Shown here one piece after another: positions 36,101 through 47,397 of a stretch of DNA of 64,000 nt. The position numbers and the translations under genes were made by a program. The stretch spans positions 7,440,649-7,504,648 of the forward strand of contig NC_057763.1 in the NCBI RefSeq assembly GCF_010389155.1, written 5' to 3'. The DNA is from Erigeron canadensis (lineage: Eukaryota > Streptophyta > Magnoliopsida > Asterales > Asteraceae). How positions within the stretch are numbered: the first letter of the stretch is position 1; every line of letters starts with the position of its first letter. The notes under the pieces were generated by a model, which ran no database searches, was not told the DNA's origin, and saw nothing but the letters and a program-made list of their open reading frames with translations.

Positions 36101-38158
36101 TCTATAATTATCTATGAATTTTAGAGATAATTTAAGGACTTAAAAATAATTATAAAGAATTATTTAATTAATAAACCAATAAAATAAGTAAATAAATTAA
36201 TTAAATAATATTAAATTAAATAAATAATTATAAATCGGTAACATATATCAACATTAATATTATGAGAACACAAATGTCAAAAATGGTTATTAAACAAAGC
36301 ATGCAATGGAAAATATATATAATACAAAGTTAAACTACTGAAATTCTAATAACCGAACAAAATCGTATGAATGACCTTTACTACCAAATGTCTTCCAACC
36401 AAATGAGGTGAACAACATAATGTACTTGAATTCCATAATTTAAACAACAACCAAAGTTGGGCAAGTCTACTAGCATACATCTCATGATCTAGTTTACTAG
36501 TCATGCGACACACACTTACATTGTGCATATTTCGAATACCATGGTTTAGGCTTGCTTGAGGAAAGACACCACTAGCCGGAGATCTCACTTTTGATCAGCC
36601 CTCTTTCACTCTCAATTCAAGTGAGTCATAGCCCCCTTTCAAACTATTTTATGTGATTTAACTATTGGGGTGAAAAACATGATATATAAGCTAAATTGCT
36701 TTTATTATTACATATACATGAAATGATTCTTGATACTATGATTATGAAATGAAATTGTTTCGTATGTTCATTATGATAAATGATTTATATGATGAGCTTG
36801 AGTTCTGTCAAACCGCTTTCTTCGGTTCACTACTATTTACTCCGATTATGGAGGCCTGTAGTTAGTTAGTTGCGCAACTAGGTTTCGTCCACCCACCCAA
36901 TTGTGTAACGGTGGAAGGTTGGTTGCCTTTGTGACAACCTCCACTTCCAGTCCAACCACGGGTGTTCTAGCTACCTTACTTAGGTCGTCTCCATGGCACG
37001 ACCCCTTTTATATTATTATTATTACGGCACTTGATTGACAGCTCGTGCAAGATTTGTTTATTTATTATTGGACTTTGAAAAAATGGTAGTAGTAGTGGCT
37101 CAAGCATTTACTCATCTAAGTTAATTGAATTATACCCTTGTGGTTATATGATAATGATTTTATTACGATTGATTATAGTAAGTGGAACATACGCTTTTTA
37201 AATGGTATATTGGAGGTATACTTGGAAATTCTGGTGACTCTCAAATTTTTGATTATGATGTATATATATATACTTTATGTTGTTAGTTAAAAACCTATGA
37301 ACTCACTCAACTCTCGTAGTTGACACTCCTTCTTCTTCATGCTTTTCAGGTTAAAGATTTAGGTGCGTAGCTTGGACCGCCCCTTTTGGACTCTAATATG
37401 CTTGTATGGCTGGACAAGTATTGCAAACATTTAAACATTTTATTTATGAATTTGGTTATGTAATGGATTTGGACGTCATCTTAAATTGTAATCTTTTGGG
37501 ATTTTGAATGTCATTTGAAAACTTGTGTTGACGTTTTATATTCAAATCTTTTGTACCATGTCGTTCTGTGGCATCTCGTGTTTCCGCCTTAGTCGGGGTG
37601 TTACAAATGACTTGGTATTTATAGGCAAAAAGAATAAATATAATATTCTTTTTGCCGTACAAATATGGTTACATGCATTTAAGGAAATTACATTAATTCC
37701 TTAAAAGCATTGATTAAAGTACAAGAATAAGTCACATGATAGTGACTTGTCTTCTAATTAACCAACCACCTTTACATGCGTGTAAGGCTTTTAACAAAAG
37801 ACAAATGGATTGTCCGGTTAAAGGCATGTAAAGGCATAAAGTCAATTCCTCGTAATCAGTGTTCAGACTTGTAAGGTCTAGAACACTGACAAGGACTCCA
37901 GTCAGGAGATTTGGTAAGTCTTCCAGTGAGCTCCGCTATTTGTCAGACTTCTTTCTTCAGACTTCAGTCTTCGACTTCAGTGAGAATGTTCTTCAGTGGA
38001 AAGATCTTGACTGGAGTGAAGTCCAGTGAACAAATCTGGTGGAATCCAGATTTCTATACAAGTAAGTTGTTCACTGGTCTTCACATAATTTCTGGACAAA
38101 TCTTCAGAGGGCTCCAGTATTTACGTCTGGAGCGAGTCCAGTAAATCTGGACCTAACA
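33199..38158 (-). repeat. 5' LTR of element 1, interrupted
   Basis: It runs 33199-33632 and 37606-38158, split by the solo LTR at 33633-37605. Ends are TG...CA (minus strand TGTTAGGTCC ... CTTCACA). It is nearly identical to 13154-14108. Its outer end runs without a break into a CAA repeat belonging to the LTR of element 2. Confidence 0.9.
33633..37605 (+). mobile_element. Solo LTR of a Tekay-like Ty3/gypsy element
   Basis: The 3973-bp insertion begins TGTAACAACCG and ends CGGGGTGTTACA, with inverted TGTAACA/TGTTACA ends. It is flanked by a perfect 5-bp target duplication AATGA (33628-33632 and 37606-37610). The uninterrupted site exists in the other LTR. The sequence carries phrases typical of long chromovirus LTRs, such as ATGAACTCACTCAACTCTCG near 37299 and AAGTGAGTCATAGCCCCC near 36620. 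No coding domain is present. It arose by LTR-LTR recombination after insertion. Confidence 0.9.
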
Positions 38159-38735
38159 ACAACAACAACAACAACAACAACTTCAATTGTAATACATCAA
38201 TGCAAGTATAATCATATGTATCATTGATTAAACGATGAATACATGGTCGATCTTACACACTTGACTTACAAGAATACAAATGAACAAAGGTAATTGCTAA
38301 GTCTAGACACACTAAAAACTTGAACAATTACAAGTGACACACACTTTCAAGGTGATTAACACTCTTGATACAATGCGGCTGTGTTGCTTTATATAGAGGA
38401 AGAATTAGGGCAACACAGCCTTCCTTTGATGGTGATAGATGGTGGTTGTCGACGTTCCATTGGCTCCTTGTACTTCCAAGCAAGAGCCTTTGTCTTCTTT
38501 ACCAAAATGGGTATGAGAAAGAAGACCCAAGTTTTGGTCCCAACATGTACCTTTACCAAGTAAGGTATGTTACAGTTGGAAGAACCATCATGTGACTCTT
38601 GTCTTCATATGGTTTGAATACTTCCCAACATTTGGTCAGCATACACCCTGCTGAAGAGAGTCACTGGACTCGCTGAAGACTTGATGACGATACATGTCAG
38701 CGAGTAAGTCTGATCAGCGAATCCAAGACTTAACA
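38159..38735 (-). repeat. 3' LTR of element 2, truncated at outer end
   Basis: It matches 50180-50762. The inner end TTAACA (38735) abuts the PPT. The outer part, TGATGGTCC and the following ~65 bp seen at 50106, is absent. Confidence 0.9.
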
Positions 38736-38751
38736 ATCTCCCCCTATTCGC
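38736..38751 (-). other. Polypurine tract of element 2
   Basis: The minus strand reads GCGAATAGGGGGAGAT next to the LTR start TGTTAAGTCTTGG, the same design as in element 1. Confidence 0.8.
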
Positions 38752-39066
38752 TGAAGAGACTTGCTGAGTAAGTAAGAAGAATGTAATATGAGGGAAAGAT
38801 GTCTTTTATATCATCAAGGAAAATTACAAGCTGAAGCATAAAGCTTTTACAAATTAAGACATCTAAAGATTAGCAACTTCTATCTCCCAAGCGTCTTCCT
38901 GCTTGGCAATTCTCAACACTGGATCTTCTCTTCTGGCTGGCTTCATCAGTTCTTCATCAATCTTGCTGATAACTAATCTAGCACTAATCATCTTTGCAAA
39001 TCTTCTTCTGATGCTGATCAGAAAACCAGTGGATGCTTGTTCAATTTCTGCCAGCCTAAAGAAGAG

Positions 39067-42000
39067 TTAATCAATTCTGAAATTTTGGAAGAATATGCCA
39101 GCAAGGTTTTCAAGTACTTTTCCTTCTTCAAACGAACAACTGGGAGGAAGCCTCAGATTTAGTCCAGCATCACTTGAGATAGGAGGAAGGTCAGCAGGCA
39201 AGGGTTGCATGGTTCGCTTTCTTTTCTGAATACGCTTGCCTGCTGAAGAAGAAACAGCTGCTGGAGATCCAAAGACTGCCCTCAAAATGGGTAGGTCTGC
39301 CTTCAATTTAGTTTCGAACTTCAGTGCCTTTTCAAAATAGTTTTTCAGCATCCCCTGAAGGTGTTCATAGCTGGCAGCCTTTTTGTCTTTGATTATCATA
39401 TAAACTTCATACCATTCTGAAGCCCCCAAGTTTGTCAGCTTTACATCTTTAATTTTGGTTGGGGCACTATGTCCTTCCTTTAGGAACTTCAGATTGGTTT
39501 TTGTTCCCATGGCAGCTTTATGAGCTTCAACTGTTGTTATTCTTTCAGGCCTCTTCCTATCTTCCATGATCTTCAACCACTTGGCCTTTTCCACTTCAAG
39601 TTTCTCTCTCTTTTCCTTCAGTAGCTGCTCTACATCAGCCTGCTTTTGCCTGTAGAGAGCTTCAGGCCCACTAATGGTCAGCAACATCCTTTGTTCTCCA
39701 TCCATCTCATATTTCTCCAAGAGGGCCAGCTGTTTGATATATTCTAAATTTTTCTTTTCATTTTCTTTATTCGCTTATAGCCTGTCTAGCTCCTCCAGGG
39801 CCTCTTCTTGAGTTTTTCCCTCAGTAGTAAGTGACAAGATGTCAATGACTTGGAATTGATTTCCTGCCTGGGAAGTGATGGATACATTTTGAGCAGCCAG
39901 AGGCGAGGGTCTTTTGAAAAAGGCAGCATCAGTCAACTGCTTTCTTTGTGCTATTGTTATATTAGAGACTTCAACATTTACAAAGAAGCGAGGATGGAAA
40001 ATATTGAGTACTTCCTTGGATCTGTCCCTAGCCATTTCTTGTGCAAATCCGGCTTCCCAAGCTGCTCTGACTGCACGAGGACTCATTTCCTCTTCTTCTT
40101 CATTTCGGGGAGCTTCAGCAACTATCAATTGTTGCTCTCCCTCAGCATTTGCACCTTTAACTGTCTCCTCCTGAACACCAGCTGGGGAGCATCAGTGATC
40201 TCCCCCTCAGCACCAGCAAGGGGAGCTTCATCAGCATTTTCTACAGCCACCATTGCTAAATCTTCATTTGTAGTTTCGGTGACTGCAACAGTATCATCTT
40301 TTTCTTCAAGAACCAGGTCAGCAAAGGCCTTATAAATATCATCTAGCGCTTTGTTTACTGCCTCAGTGACAAGGTTCAGTATTTCAGCATCCACTTTCTC
40401 CCCTTTGGAGGTTGTATCATTAATAAAAACCTCCACCGTTGCTGCTGGGGATGCCTGCTGCTGAAGAAGTTGGGACAACATCTTCTTAATATCACTAACT
40501 TCTATCTCCAACTATTGTTGGCACTTACGATCTTCCTCAGTAAATGAGACTTGAGGTGGAGGAAGACTGGCCAGTGTAGTTTCCAAGGCATTGATAGCCT
40601 TGGTGTTGTCTTCAACGTGGGTAGTGAGAAGAGAAACCAAGTCAGCAACCTTCTGAATCTCAGCAGACGTGTGCTGTTGCCAATATTGCACAGCGATCGA
40701 GAGGAACTTCTAATGGCCTGCTGATCTCTTTTTAGAATGGTGGAGTATGTGCGCAGCTTTTCTAGATCAGCAGCCATTGAAGTAGACTTGTCTTTAATAT
40801 TCATGATGCTGGCAGTGTTCTCTTCTTGCTTTTTGTACCAGCTTTCCAATGTCGCCACCAGTCTATCATCTTCATGATTTTTAATATCAATTGCTATCTT
40901 GGCAGCACTGGTGAGATCATTGAGCTGGTCCTCCACCCTAGCCAGCCTGTCAGAATAATTGGTAGAGTAGGAAATACCCAATTCTTTGGCAATTTGAGGT
41001 TCAGTGACAGGCTTGCCAGCAGATGAACAGCCAGGAACACTTTGGAAGGAAGAGCGCATGCCAAGGGAGAGCATGGTGTTCACTGGTTGCATGGGTGGAG
41101 TCTGAGGTCTGGCAGAAAGAGTCAGTACCTTAGTTTCTTCAACATTAGCTGTTGTATTATCATCAGCAGCAGCTTCTTCAACACTTTCATTGATGGCTGC
41201 TGCATTTTCATCAACAGTAGCAGCCTCTTCAACATCAACCTCCATATCACTTGCCTCAAGTTCATCAGCCTGGTTGGAGGAATCCAGCTGGAATTCATCA
41301 ACAACAAACTCACCCAACTCAAAACTAACATCACCTTCAAGATTTTCAACACCAGCACCTATCCTTTCTTCTACAGAAAAATTTAAAGGGGTAGGGGAAC
41401 TGGGTGCCTCAGCTTTAGTGTGTTATTCTACCAAAGCATCATCGGCCGTAGACTTTGTTGTCTCTAGCATCACCTGTGATATGGCTGATGACAACTACTC
41501 AAAGGGTTTAGAAGAAGAAGAGGGAATTATTTGTTCAGTAGACTCAACTCTAATGGGCTGGGGTGGCCCTTGATCTTCACCAACCTCGCCTACAGAAGTT
41601 TGAGGTGGTTGCTTTCGGTTACCCTTTTTCTCGTCAGCAACCTTTTTTGAGACTGCTGATAGGCTGGCTGGGTCTCTATTGTCCTTGGGCAGTGACGACT
41701 TCTTAACCTTAGTAGTTTTGCCCTTTGGTACTCGCTGCTGCTGTTTTGGGACAGCAGCAGGAGGTGAAGTGGAAGAAGATACAAGTGTTTTGGCTTTCTT
41801 GGGAGCTTTGGAGGTTGTTGGGGGGATTATCAGCATACCAGCTCGAGCAGGGTTAGGTTTGTAAATTTCAGGATATACAGAGTAAAGTACATGCTTCATC
41901 GCTGGAGTGAGCACAACATACATTGAATCGAATTGCTCTGGGTCGCAAGCGGGAATCTTATAAACAGAATAAATTGAGCACCTTCAGGGAGATACTTTTC

Positions 42001-42470
42001 TTTCAGCTCCCTTCTGAAGATCAAAGAGAGGAAACGTGCAAAGGGCACTGAGCTTGACCTATTCTTTATTGTGCCTTCCCCTTGAGGTATTCAAAAATTA
42101 CGCTGGCAAAGTCAATGTTGCGACCATTTGCCAGCGCATATATCATTTGCATTTGTGCAGTAGTGGCTTGATCGAAAGAGCCACTGTTGCCACCCAGACA
42201 CCGGATTACATGGGTGAACAGCAACCTCCATACTCCTGGTAGATATTTCTTCTGAGGGTTGCTGTGCACTGGTTATGCTGGTTCCATGTTGGTCCCATAC
42301 CCAATGGTTAACAACCATTCCTTCCATACTCCAATGGGGACTAACTGCACATATGGATGCTCCTCCGATTGTTTAGGAAGACGAAGAGCATCTCTTAATG
42401 AGTCTACAGAGATGGAGATAGTGTGTTCTCCTTTCATTACAGTTGCAGTGATGGTGCTACTGGCAACCTT
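39067..42470 (-). pseudogene. SIRE extra (envelope-position) ORF of element 2
   Basis: Frames 42269-42066, 41923-41495, 41317-40502, 40511-40125, 40128-39775 and 39720-39067 form one broken ORF. The N-terminal core LLFTHVIRCLGGNSGSFDQ parallels FFTHLVECLGGSSGGLDQ of element 1, and the next ~30 residues keep the same spacing (NG..vDFA...F..L). An acidic Ala/Glu/Ser-rich middle, a helical part (KQADVEQLLKEKREKLEVEK) and a basic tail (GKRIQKRKRTMQP) follow, the same order as element 1. Roughly the first 100 residues seen in element 1 are missing because of the deletion that removed RT. The function is unknown. Confidence 0.7.
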
Positions 42471-42474
42471 ATAA

Positions 42475-44043
42475 TCACATGTCCACCAAAACTAAGAACC
42501 AGACATGCTGTCTTTGGAATTGTGTTAGTTCTTCCAGCATGGCAGGAACCCATGATGGCTCAACCATAGCCTCTCCAATATTCTTAGGAGTGATAATTGA
42601 TAAGAAATTTACATAAAGACATGTATTTCTAGCTGCTGATCTAGTCACAATGCCCTGCTGAGGATCACCAATTATTTGGTGAGCAGGATGACTTGACGTC
42701 CATTTAAGTGATAGGACACTTGACGAACCTAGAGTGGTAGCGGAAGACATTTGTATGGGATCAGCAGGAGAAGGATAAGAGGAGAGATCAATGGTTATTG
42801 AAGGTTTAACAAGAGTTTGATCAGTGGAGCTATTTAATTGATTTGAGTTATAATTAATAATGGGGTCATCAGCAGACTCCATGTCTTCAGCGTTAGCTGA
42901 AGCATCATGAAACTCATCATCAGTAGAGTCATCAACTTGCACATCACCAGCCAGTGATCTAGGTTTGGCTGATGCAGCATGGATTGATCTTAAAATAGGC
43001 TCAACTGGCTCAATCGTATAGATATGAGCAGCAACTTGCTCCAGCTCAGAATCTGCTGAACTGTCCTCAGTGAGTTGCTGATTAAGAGGCGGTGAGCAAG
43101 AAGCATCAACAAATGATTCAGCATCCTCCGTAGGAGGATTAGTGAACTCATTGAAGATCTCTTCAGTAGAAGATGGCTGGATATCTTGAATAGCAGATGA
43201 GCTTAAAGTGACATGAATGGATTCATCCACTTTTTGAAGACGAGTATTAAATACTCTAAAAGCCTTGCTGATGGCAGAATATCCAACAAAGTAACCATCA
43301 TCAGCTTTAGGATCAAATTTGCTTAGATGATCCTTGTTATTTAGAATAAAGACAGGACAACCAAATACATGGAAGTATTTGATTTGAGGTTTCTTTCCTC
43401 TCAACACTTCATATGCTGTCTTGTCATGTCTTTTGACAATGAGACAACGGTTTTGAATGTGACAAGCAGTGTTGACTGCTTCAGCCCAAAACCTACTGGG
43501 AAGAGAGGACTCACTAAGCATTGTACGTGCTGCCTCAATGAGAGTTCTATTTCTCCTTTCAGCAACACCATTTTGCTCAGGAGTTCTAGTAGAAGAGAAG
43601 TTTTGTGAGATCCCTTGATCAGCACAAAAAGATTCAAGAGTGTGATTTATAAACTCAGTGCCATGATCACTTCTGAGTTCTTTAACCCTTATGCTGTTGA
43701 GATTTTCCATTTTCTTAATGAATTTGATAATTTTATCAGCAGTATCACTCTTAGAATTAAGAAAAATTGTCCAAGTGTATCGTGAATATTCATCCACAAT
43801 TACTAAAGTGTATCTACTACCCTTTAGACTTTGGACATTCACTGGACCAAAAAGGTCCATGTGAAGAAGATGAAAGCAACCCTTAACATAATTCGCTTGT
43901 TTTGTTTTGAAAGTAGCTCTATGGCATTTGCCTTTTTCACAAGCACCACAGAGTCTATCTTTTTCAAAGGAAAGAGGAGGAAGACCACGGACAAGGTTCT
44001 TTTTGGCCAGTGAGTTTATAGTTTTAAAGTTCACATGCGACAT
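42475..44043 (-). pseudogene. Integrase of element 2, ending at the RT deletion
   Basis: A 522-codon open frame begins inside the zinc region (SHVNFKTINSL; the true start is further right) with LCGACEKGKC, then the DDE core: HMDLFGPVNVQS, RSDHGTEFINH, TPEQNGVAERRNRTLIE. The C-terminal domain has FGCPVFILNNKDHLSKFD and GYFVGYSAISKAFRVF, followed by a long Ser/Asp-rich linker. It ends HVWFLVLVDM; the first residues (VWFLV) are the start of RT as seen in element 4, and the rest is foreign. This is the longest uninterrupted retroelement frame in the window and all three catalytic acids are present. Confidence 0.9.
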
Positions 44044-44238
44044 ACGCTTGTGCCATAACCAATTTAACTCGGATGCTGACTTAGCAAAGAAACAAGTCTC
44101 ACTATCAGTGTTGATAGGAGTGCAGTCTACAAGATATACATCTCATTTTCTTGGTGCTACCAAGATGACTTTCTTGTTGATGTTTACTACAGTGCCTTGA
44201 TGTTTATCAAGGATTACTTTGTAGTCAGCATCACATAG

Positions 44239-44481
44239 TTAACTTATGCTGATGAGATTATGCTTTAATCCATTTACATAAGCAACTTTTGAGAATTTTT
44301 TGAGGCCATTAGAAAGAAGACCATACCCTTCAGTCTGTCCAGTGTAGTTATCACCAAACACCACTGTAGGACCAGGTGCCTCTGTATAGTTATCCAACAG
44401 GGACTTAGAGCCAGTCATGTGTTTTGAACAACCGCTTTCCAAATACCACCAAATACCACACTCCTTTTCCCAGCGAGCCAT
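44239..44481 (-). pseudogene. Protease, downstream duplicate with Asp-to-Glu change
   Basis: The frame contains WYLESGCSKHMTGSKSLL, where copia proteases have D-S-G; the catalytic Asp codon GAC is GAA here. An 11-bp insertion (a repeat of CCAAATACCA) precedes it, giving WWYL. The rest, VVFGDNYTGQTEGYGLL and AYVNGLKHNLISIS, is normal and leads into the integrase side. It is one half of a tandem duplication with 44937-45606. Confidence 0.85.
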
Positions 44482-45606
44482 GCATGGATATAAAGAAAGG
44501 ATTTAGGCTTCACTTTGTTCATCCATTGCCATGTCAGCAGGATTAACTAAAGTTACTTCAGAGGAGGTAGTTGGCTCTACAGAGAGAGCCTCCTCAAGAG
44601 TAGTATGATTTCCCACAGAGACAAGACCAAAGGTGTTATCTTCTTCATTGAAGGGCATTACACTGGTTTCATTACTGTGAAGATATGCATAGCTGCTTAC
44701 TACATCAGGAGCACTATACTCAACTAGCATTGAAGGTTGCCCCCAAGCATTTGAGATAACTCTTTGAGAATGGGGAAATTCAATATGCTGAGCAGCAATG
44801 TATTCAGCGATGTTTACATTAGTGACAGAAGAGGTGCCACTGAGTACAGGTTCAGTAGAGAGGTTCTCACTGATCCTAGTAGAGGAAGAAGATGTTTTAG
44901 CAGATAGAGAGATGTTTGGTTGAACTACAACCCCTGGAGATTATGCTTTAATCCATTTACATAAGCAACTTTAGAGAATTTTACTAGGCCATTAGAAAGA
45001 AGACCATACCCTTCAGTCTGTCCAGTGGAGTTATCACCAAACACCACTGTAGGACCAGGTGCCTCTGTATAGTTATCCAACAGGGACTTAGAACCAGTCA
45101 TGTGTTTTGAACAACCGCTGTCCAAATACCACACTCCTTTTCCCAGTGACCCTTGCATGGATATAAAGAAAGGATTTAGGGTTCACTTTGTTCATCCATT
45201 GCCATGTCAGCAGGATTAACTAAAGGTACTTTAGAGGAGGATATTGGCTCTCCAGAGAGAGCCTCCTCAAGAGTAGTGTGATTTCCCACAGAGACAAGAC
45301 CAAAGGTGTTATCTTCATCGGAGGGCATTACACTGGTTTCATTACTATGAAGATTTGCATAGCTGCTCACTACATCAGGAGCACTATACTCAACCAGCAT
45401 TGAAGGTTGCCCTCAAGCATTTGAAATAACCCTCTGAGGATGGGGAATTTCAATGCGCTGAGCTGCAATGTATTCAACGACGCTTGCATTAGTGACAGAA
45501 GAATTGTCACTGATTACAAGTTCAGTAGAGAGGTTCTCACTAATCCTTGTAGAGGAAGAAGATGTTTCAGCAGATATAGAGATGTTTGGTTGAATTACAA
45601 CCGCTG
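44254..45606 (-). repeat. Tandem duplication of the gag-protease junction
   Basis: Two ~670-683 bp units, 44254-44936 and 44937-45606, lie head to tail. Both contain the Gag C-terminal text (LVEYSAPDVVSSYA) and the protease site. The outer ends share only GAG, so the junction looks like a microhomology event. The units now differ by scattered substitutions and small indels. Confidence 0.85.
44925..45158 (-). pseudogene. Protease, upstream duplicate with intact DSG
   Basis: The frame reads VWYLDSGCSKHMTGSKSLL, the regular copia protease active site, then VVFGDNSTGQTEGYGLL and AYVNGLKHNL, and stops at the duplication junction. It is cut off from the integrase side by the second unit, so this intact active site sits in a truncated domain, while the complete-looking domain downstream carries the Glu. 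Confidence 0.85.
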
Positions 45607-45745
45607 GAGCATCTCTTGAGCTGACTGAGTCACATTCAGAGGAAACATGTCCTCTGCTGCTACAAAGATAGCATTTTTTGTCGGAGGGGTTGCCTTTTTG
45701 ATTCTGAATGAAGAAGTCCCACAGCTGAGAAGAGAGGTCATTCAC
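45176..45745 (-). pseudogene. Gag C-terminal part with second zinc knuckle, element 2
   Basis: Frame 45745-45413 has CYLCSSRGHVSSEC (C-x2-C-x4-H-x4-C), then a Ser/Val-rich stretch. Frame 45400-45176 continues with EYSAPDVVSSYA. It precedes the protease. A solo LTR (45796-47291) separates it from the rest of gag. Gag here therefore has two knuckles, this one intact. Confidence 0.75.
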
Positions 45746-45795
45746 TTGTTAAGTAAGCTCATTTATTTGAGGAAAAGAGAAAGATGAAGCCTTGC

Positions 45796-47291
45796 TGATA
45801 TGTCCATTTATATGCATAGTCCCATATCGTTTCTAAGACGTTTTAAGCTTAATTATGTGTAAATTATATGTATATTCGATGCTTTGATGGTGTTGTTAGT
45901 GATTTCAGGCTTAGAACAGGTAAAATGATTAGAAACAGCTTTTGGAAGACTAGAAGATGCATTAGGATGGTTCGTGGACGCATACGAGTGAAGACGGAAT
46001 GAAAACTACAAGTTTTGGCTGAAAACAAGGTTGGTGCGTCGCACCATGTAAGGAGGTGCGGAGCATTTTCTATTCAGAAACTTGGAAAGAAGTTGGAAAG
46101 CAGGGAGGTGCGACGCACCAACCCTGTGGTGCGTCGTATATCGGGCAGTTTCAAATTTGGTAACAAGGCCAGGTGCGCCGCACCTGAAGCTTGGTGCGTC
46201 GCACCTGTAGGTCGGTTTGTGAAGACCTCTTGCAAACTCTATAAATACAAGACCATAACCCTTCCATTCGACACACAATCACTTCTAGTCGACTTTAGGG
46301 TTCTTTGGGGTTATTCTCAGCAGCTTTTTCGTCCATCAAGGTCTAAGGGTTGTTCGTGAGCTTCAAGGCATTCGATTGTCGATTTTCTTAGCGTTTACTT
46401 GTTTTCTACACATTGGTACAATATGTTCTTCTATATTTTTACTCTTTGTGCTTTGTTTTTGATTATGAGTAGCTAAATAATTCATCATCCACTGAGATGA
46501 AGTGATACATTGAATAATGGTTGCATAAATCTTTTGAATTTTAGTTGATTTGATTTAACGTTGTGTCGTAATCTTAGCTTATTAATTCTTTGTTATTTAA
46601 CTCTCAATTGCGGATAGTTTTTGCATGACTTCAGTGGTAACTAGGTTGTGTAGAAGTTATTTTGATTGCTTGGTTAGAAGCAATTGTTTCTATGACGGGT
46701 ACGGTAGGAAGTAATTGATAGTTAATAAGGGTTAACGGGTTAATGGTTGGGTACAATCAATAGACACAATTGTTATCTAATTAACCAAAACAATTAATTG
46801 GCTAGGAAAGTTATTAAAGGCGTCTTGGGGTACCGGTCTTAGTAATGGAACTAGTTAATTAAGGGAATTTAATAAAGTAACAAACTTGACGGGTACGGGG
46901 TGAGTCTTTGTTAGATCTCGGTTTAAAATCAACATAATTGAATTGGGTCTTTAAATATATGCAACCTAAATAATGTGTATTATGGAGTCGAAGTGAATGA
47001 TCTTCTCATCCTATTTGATTTAAAACAAATATCTTTTCGATAAATTCTATGGAATTTCTAACTCTTTCAATCTAACTAACTTTCAATTTAAAATCAAGAT
47101 GACGTGGTGTCTTTAAAAACCAAACTCTTTCTAAATTACTTAAAACTCGCTAACTCTTATTAGTCTCCGTGGAACGAACCTTTACTTACTTTAATCTATA
47201 TTACATACGAACGGGTCCACTGCCTGATTCTATGTGGTAAACGATTCGGAGTATTTATAGGATTTTAATTTAACTAGATTTTCACACATCA
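45796..47291 (+). mobile_element. Solo LTR inside gag of element 2
   Basis: A 1496-bp insertion begins TGATATGTCC and ends ACACATCA (inverted ends, 7 of 8 bases). It is flanked by a perfect 5-bp target duplication CTTGC (45791-45795 and 47292-47296). A TATA box (CTATAAATAC) lies near 46238, preceded by an array of GGTGCGNCGCACC palindromes. No coding domain is present; the open frames across 46006-46359 reflect the repeats. It probably comes from a Ty3/gypsy element related to the LTR at 59490. Confidence 0.85.
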
Positions 47292-47397
47292 CTTGCTCTT
47301 TTGCTTAGACTTGGATTTACTCCTTTGTCTAAGTTTAGGAGGGGGCAATTGAAGAACAGGACCAAGGATGGACTCCCCATGATGATTTTGAGTTCCT

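Larger units (their letters stand above)
13154..38158 (-). mobile_element. SIRE/Maximus-like Ty1/copia element, with assembly gap
   Basis: From right to left on the minus strand: 5' LTR (33199-38158, interrupted by a solo LTR), PBS, gag, protease, integrase, RT-RNase H, a large extra ORF, PPT, 3' LTR (13154-14108). Integrase before RT marks Ty1/copia; the extra ORF between pol and the 3' LTR and the large size mark the SIRE/Maximus lineage. The internal segment 14969-23812 is repeated at 23913-32799 around 100 Ns, probably unmerged contig overlap. Without that, the element would have about 10.1 kb of internal sequence plus two ~1-kb LTRs. The two LTRs differ by roughly 20 substitutions in ~955 bp (counted by eye). 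The outer ~33 bp of the left LTR do not match the right LTR, and no target duplication is visible. Confidence 0.85.

Noticed and set aside
39850..40335. 161-codon plus-strand ORF
   Set aside because: It is the antisense shadow of the extra ORF of element 2, in a Ser/Glu/Ala-rich part where the opposite strand is often open.
46015..46359. Overlapping ORFs on both strands across 46006-46359
   Set aside because: They are kept open by the GGTGCGNCGCACC palindrome repeats inside a solo LTR and have no protein family features.
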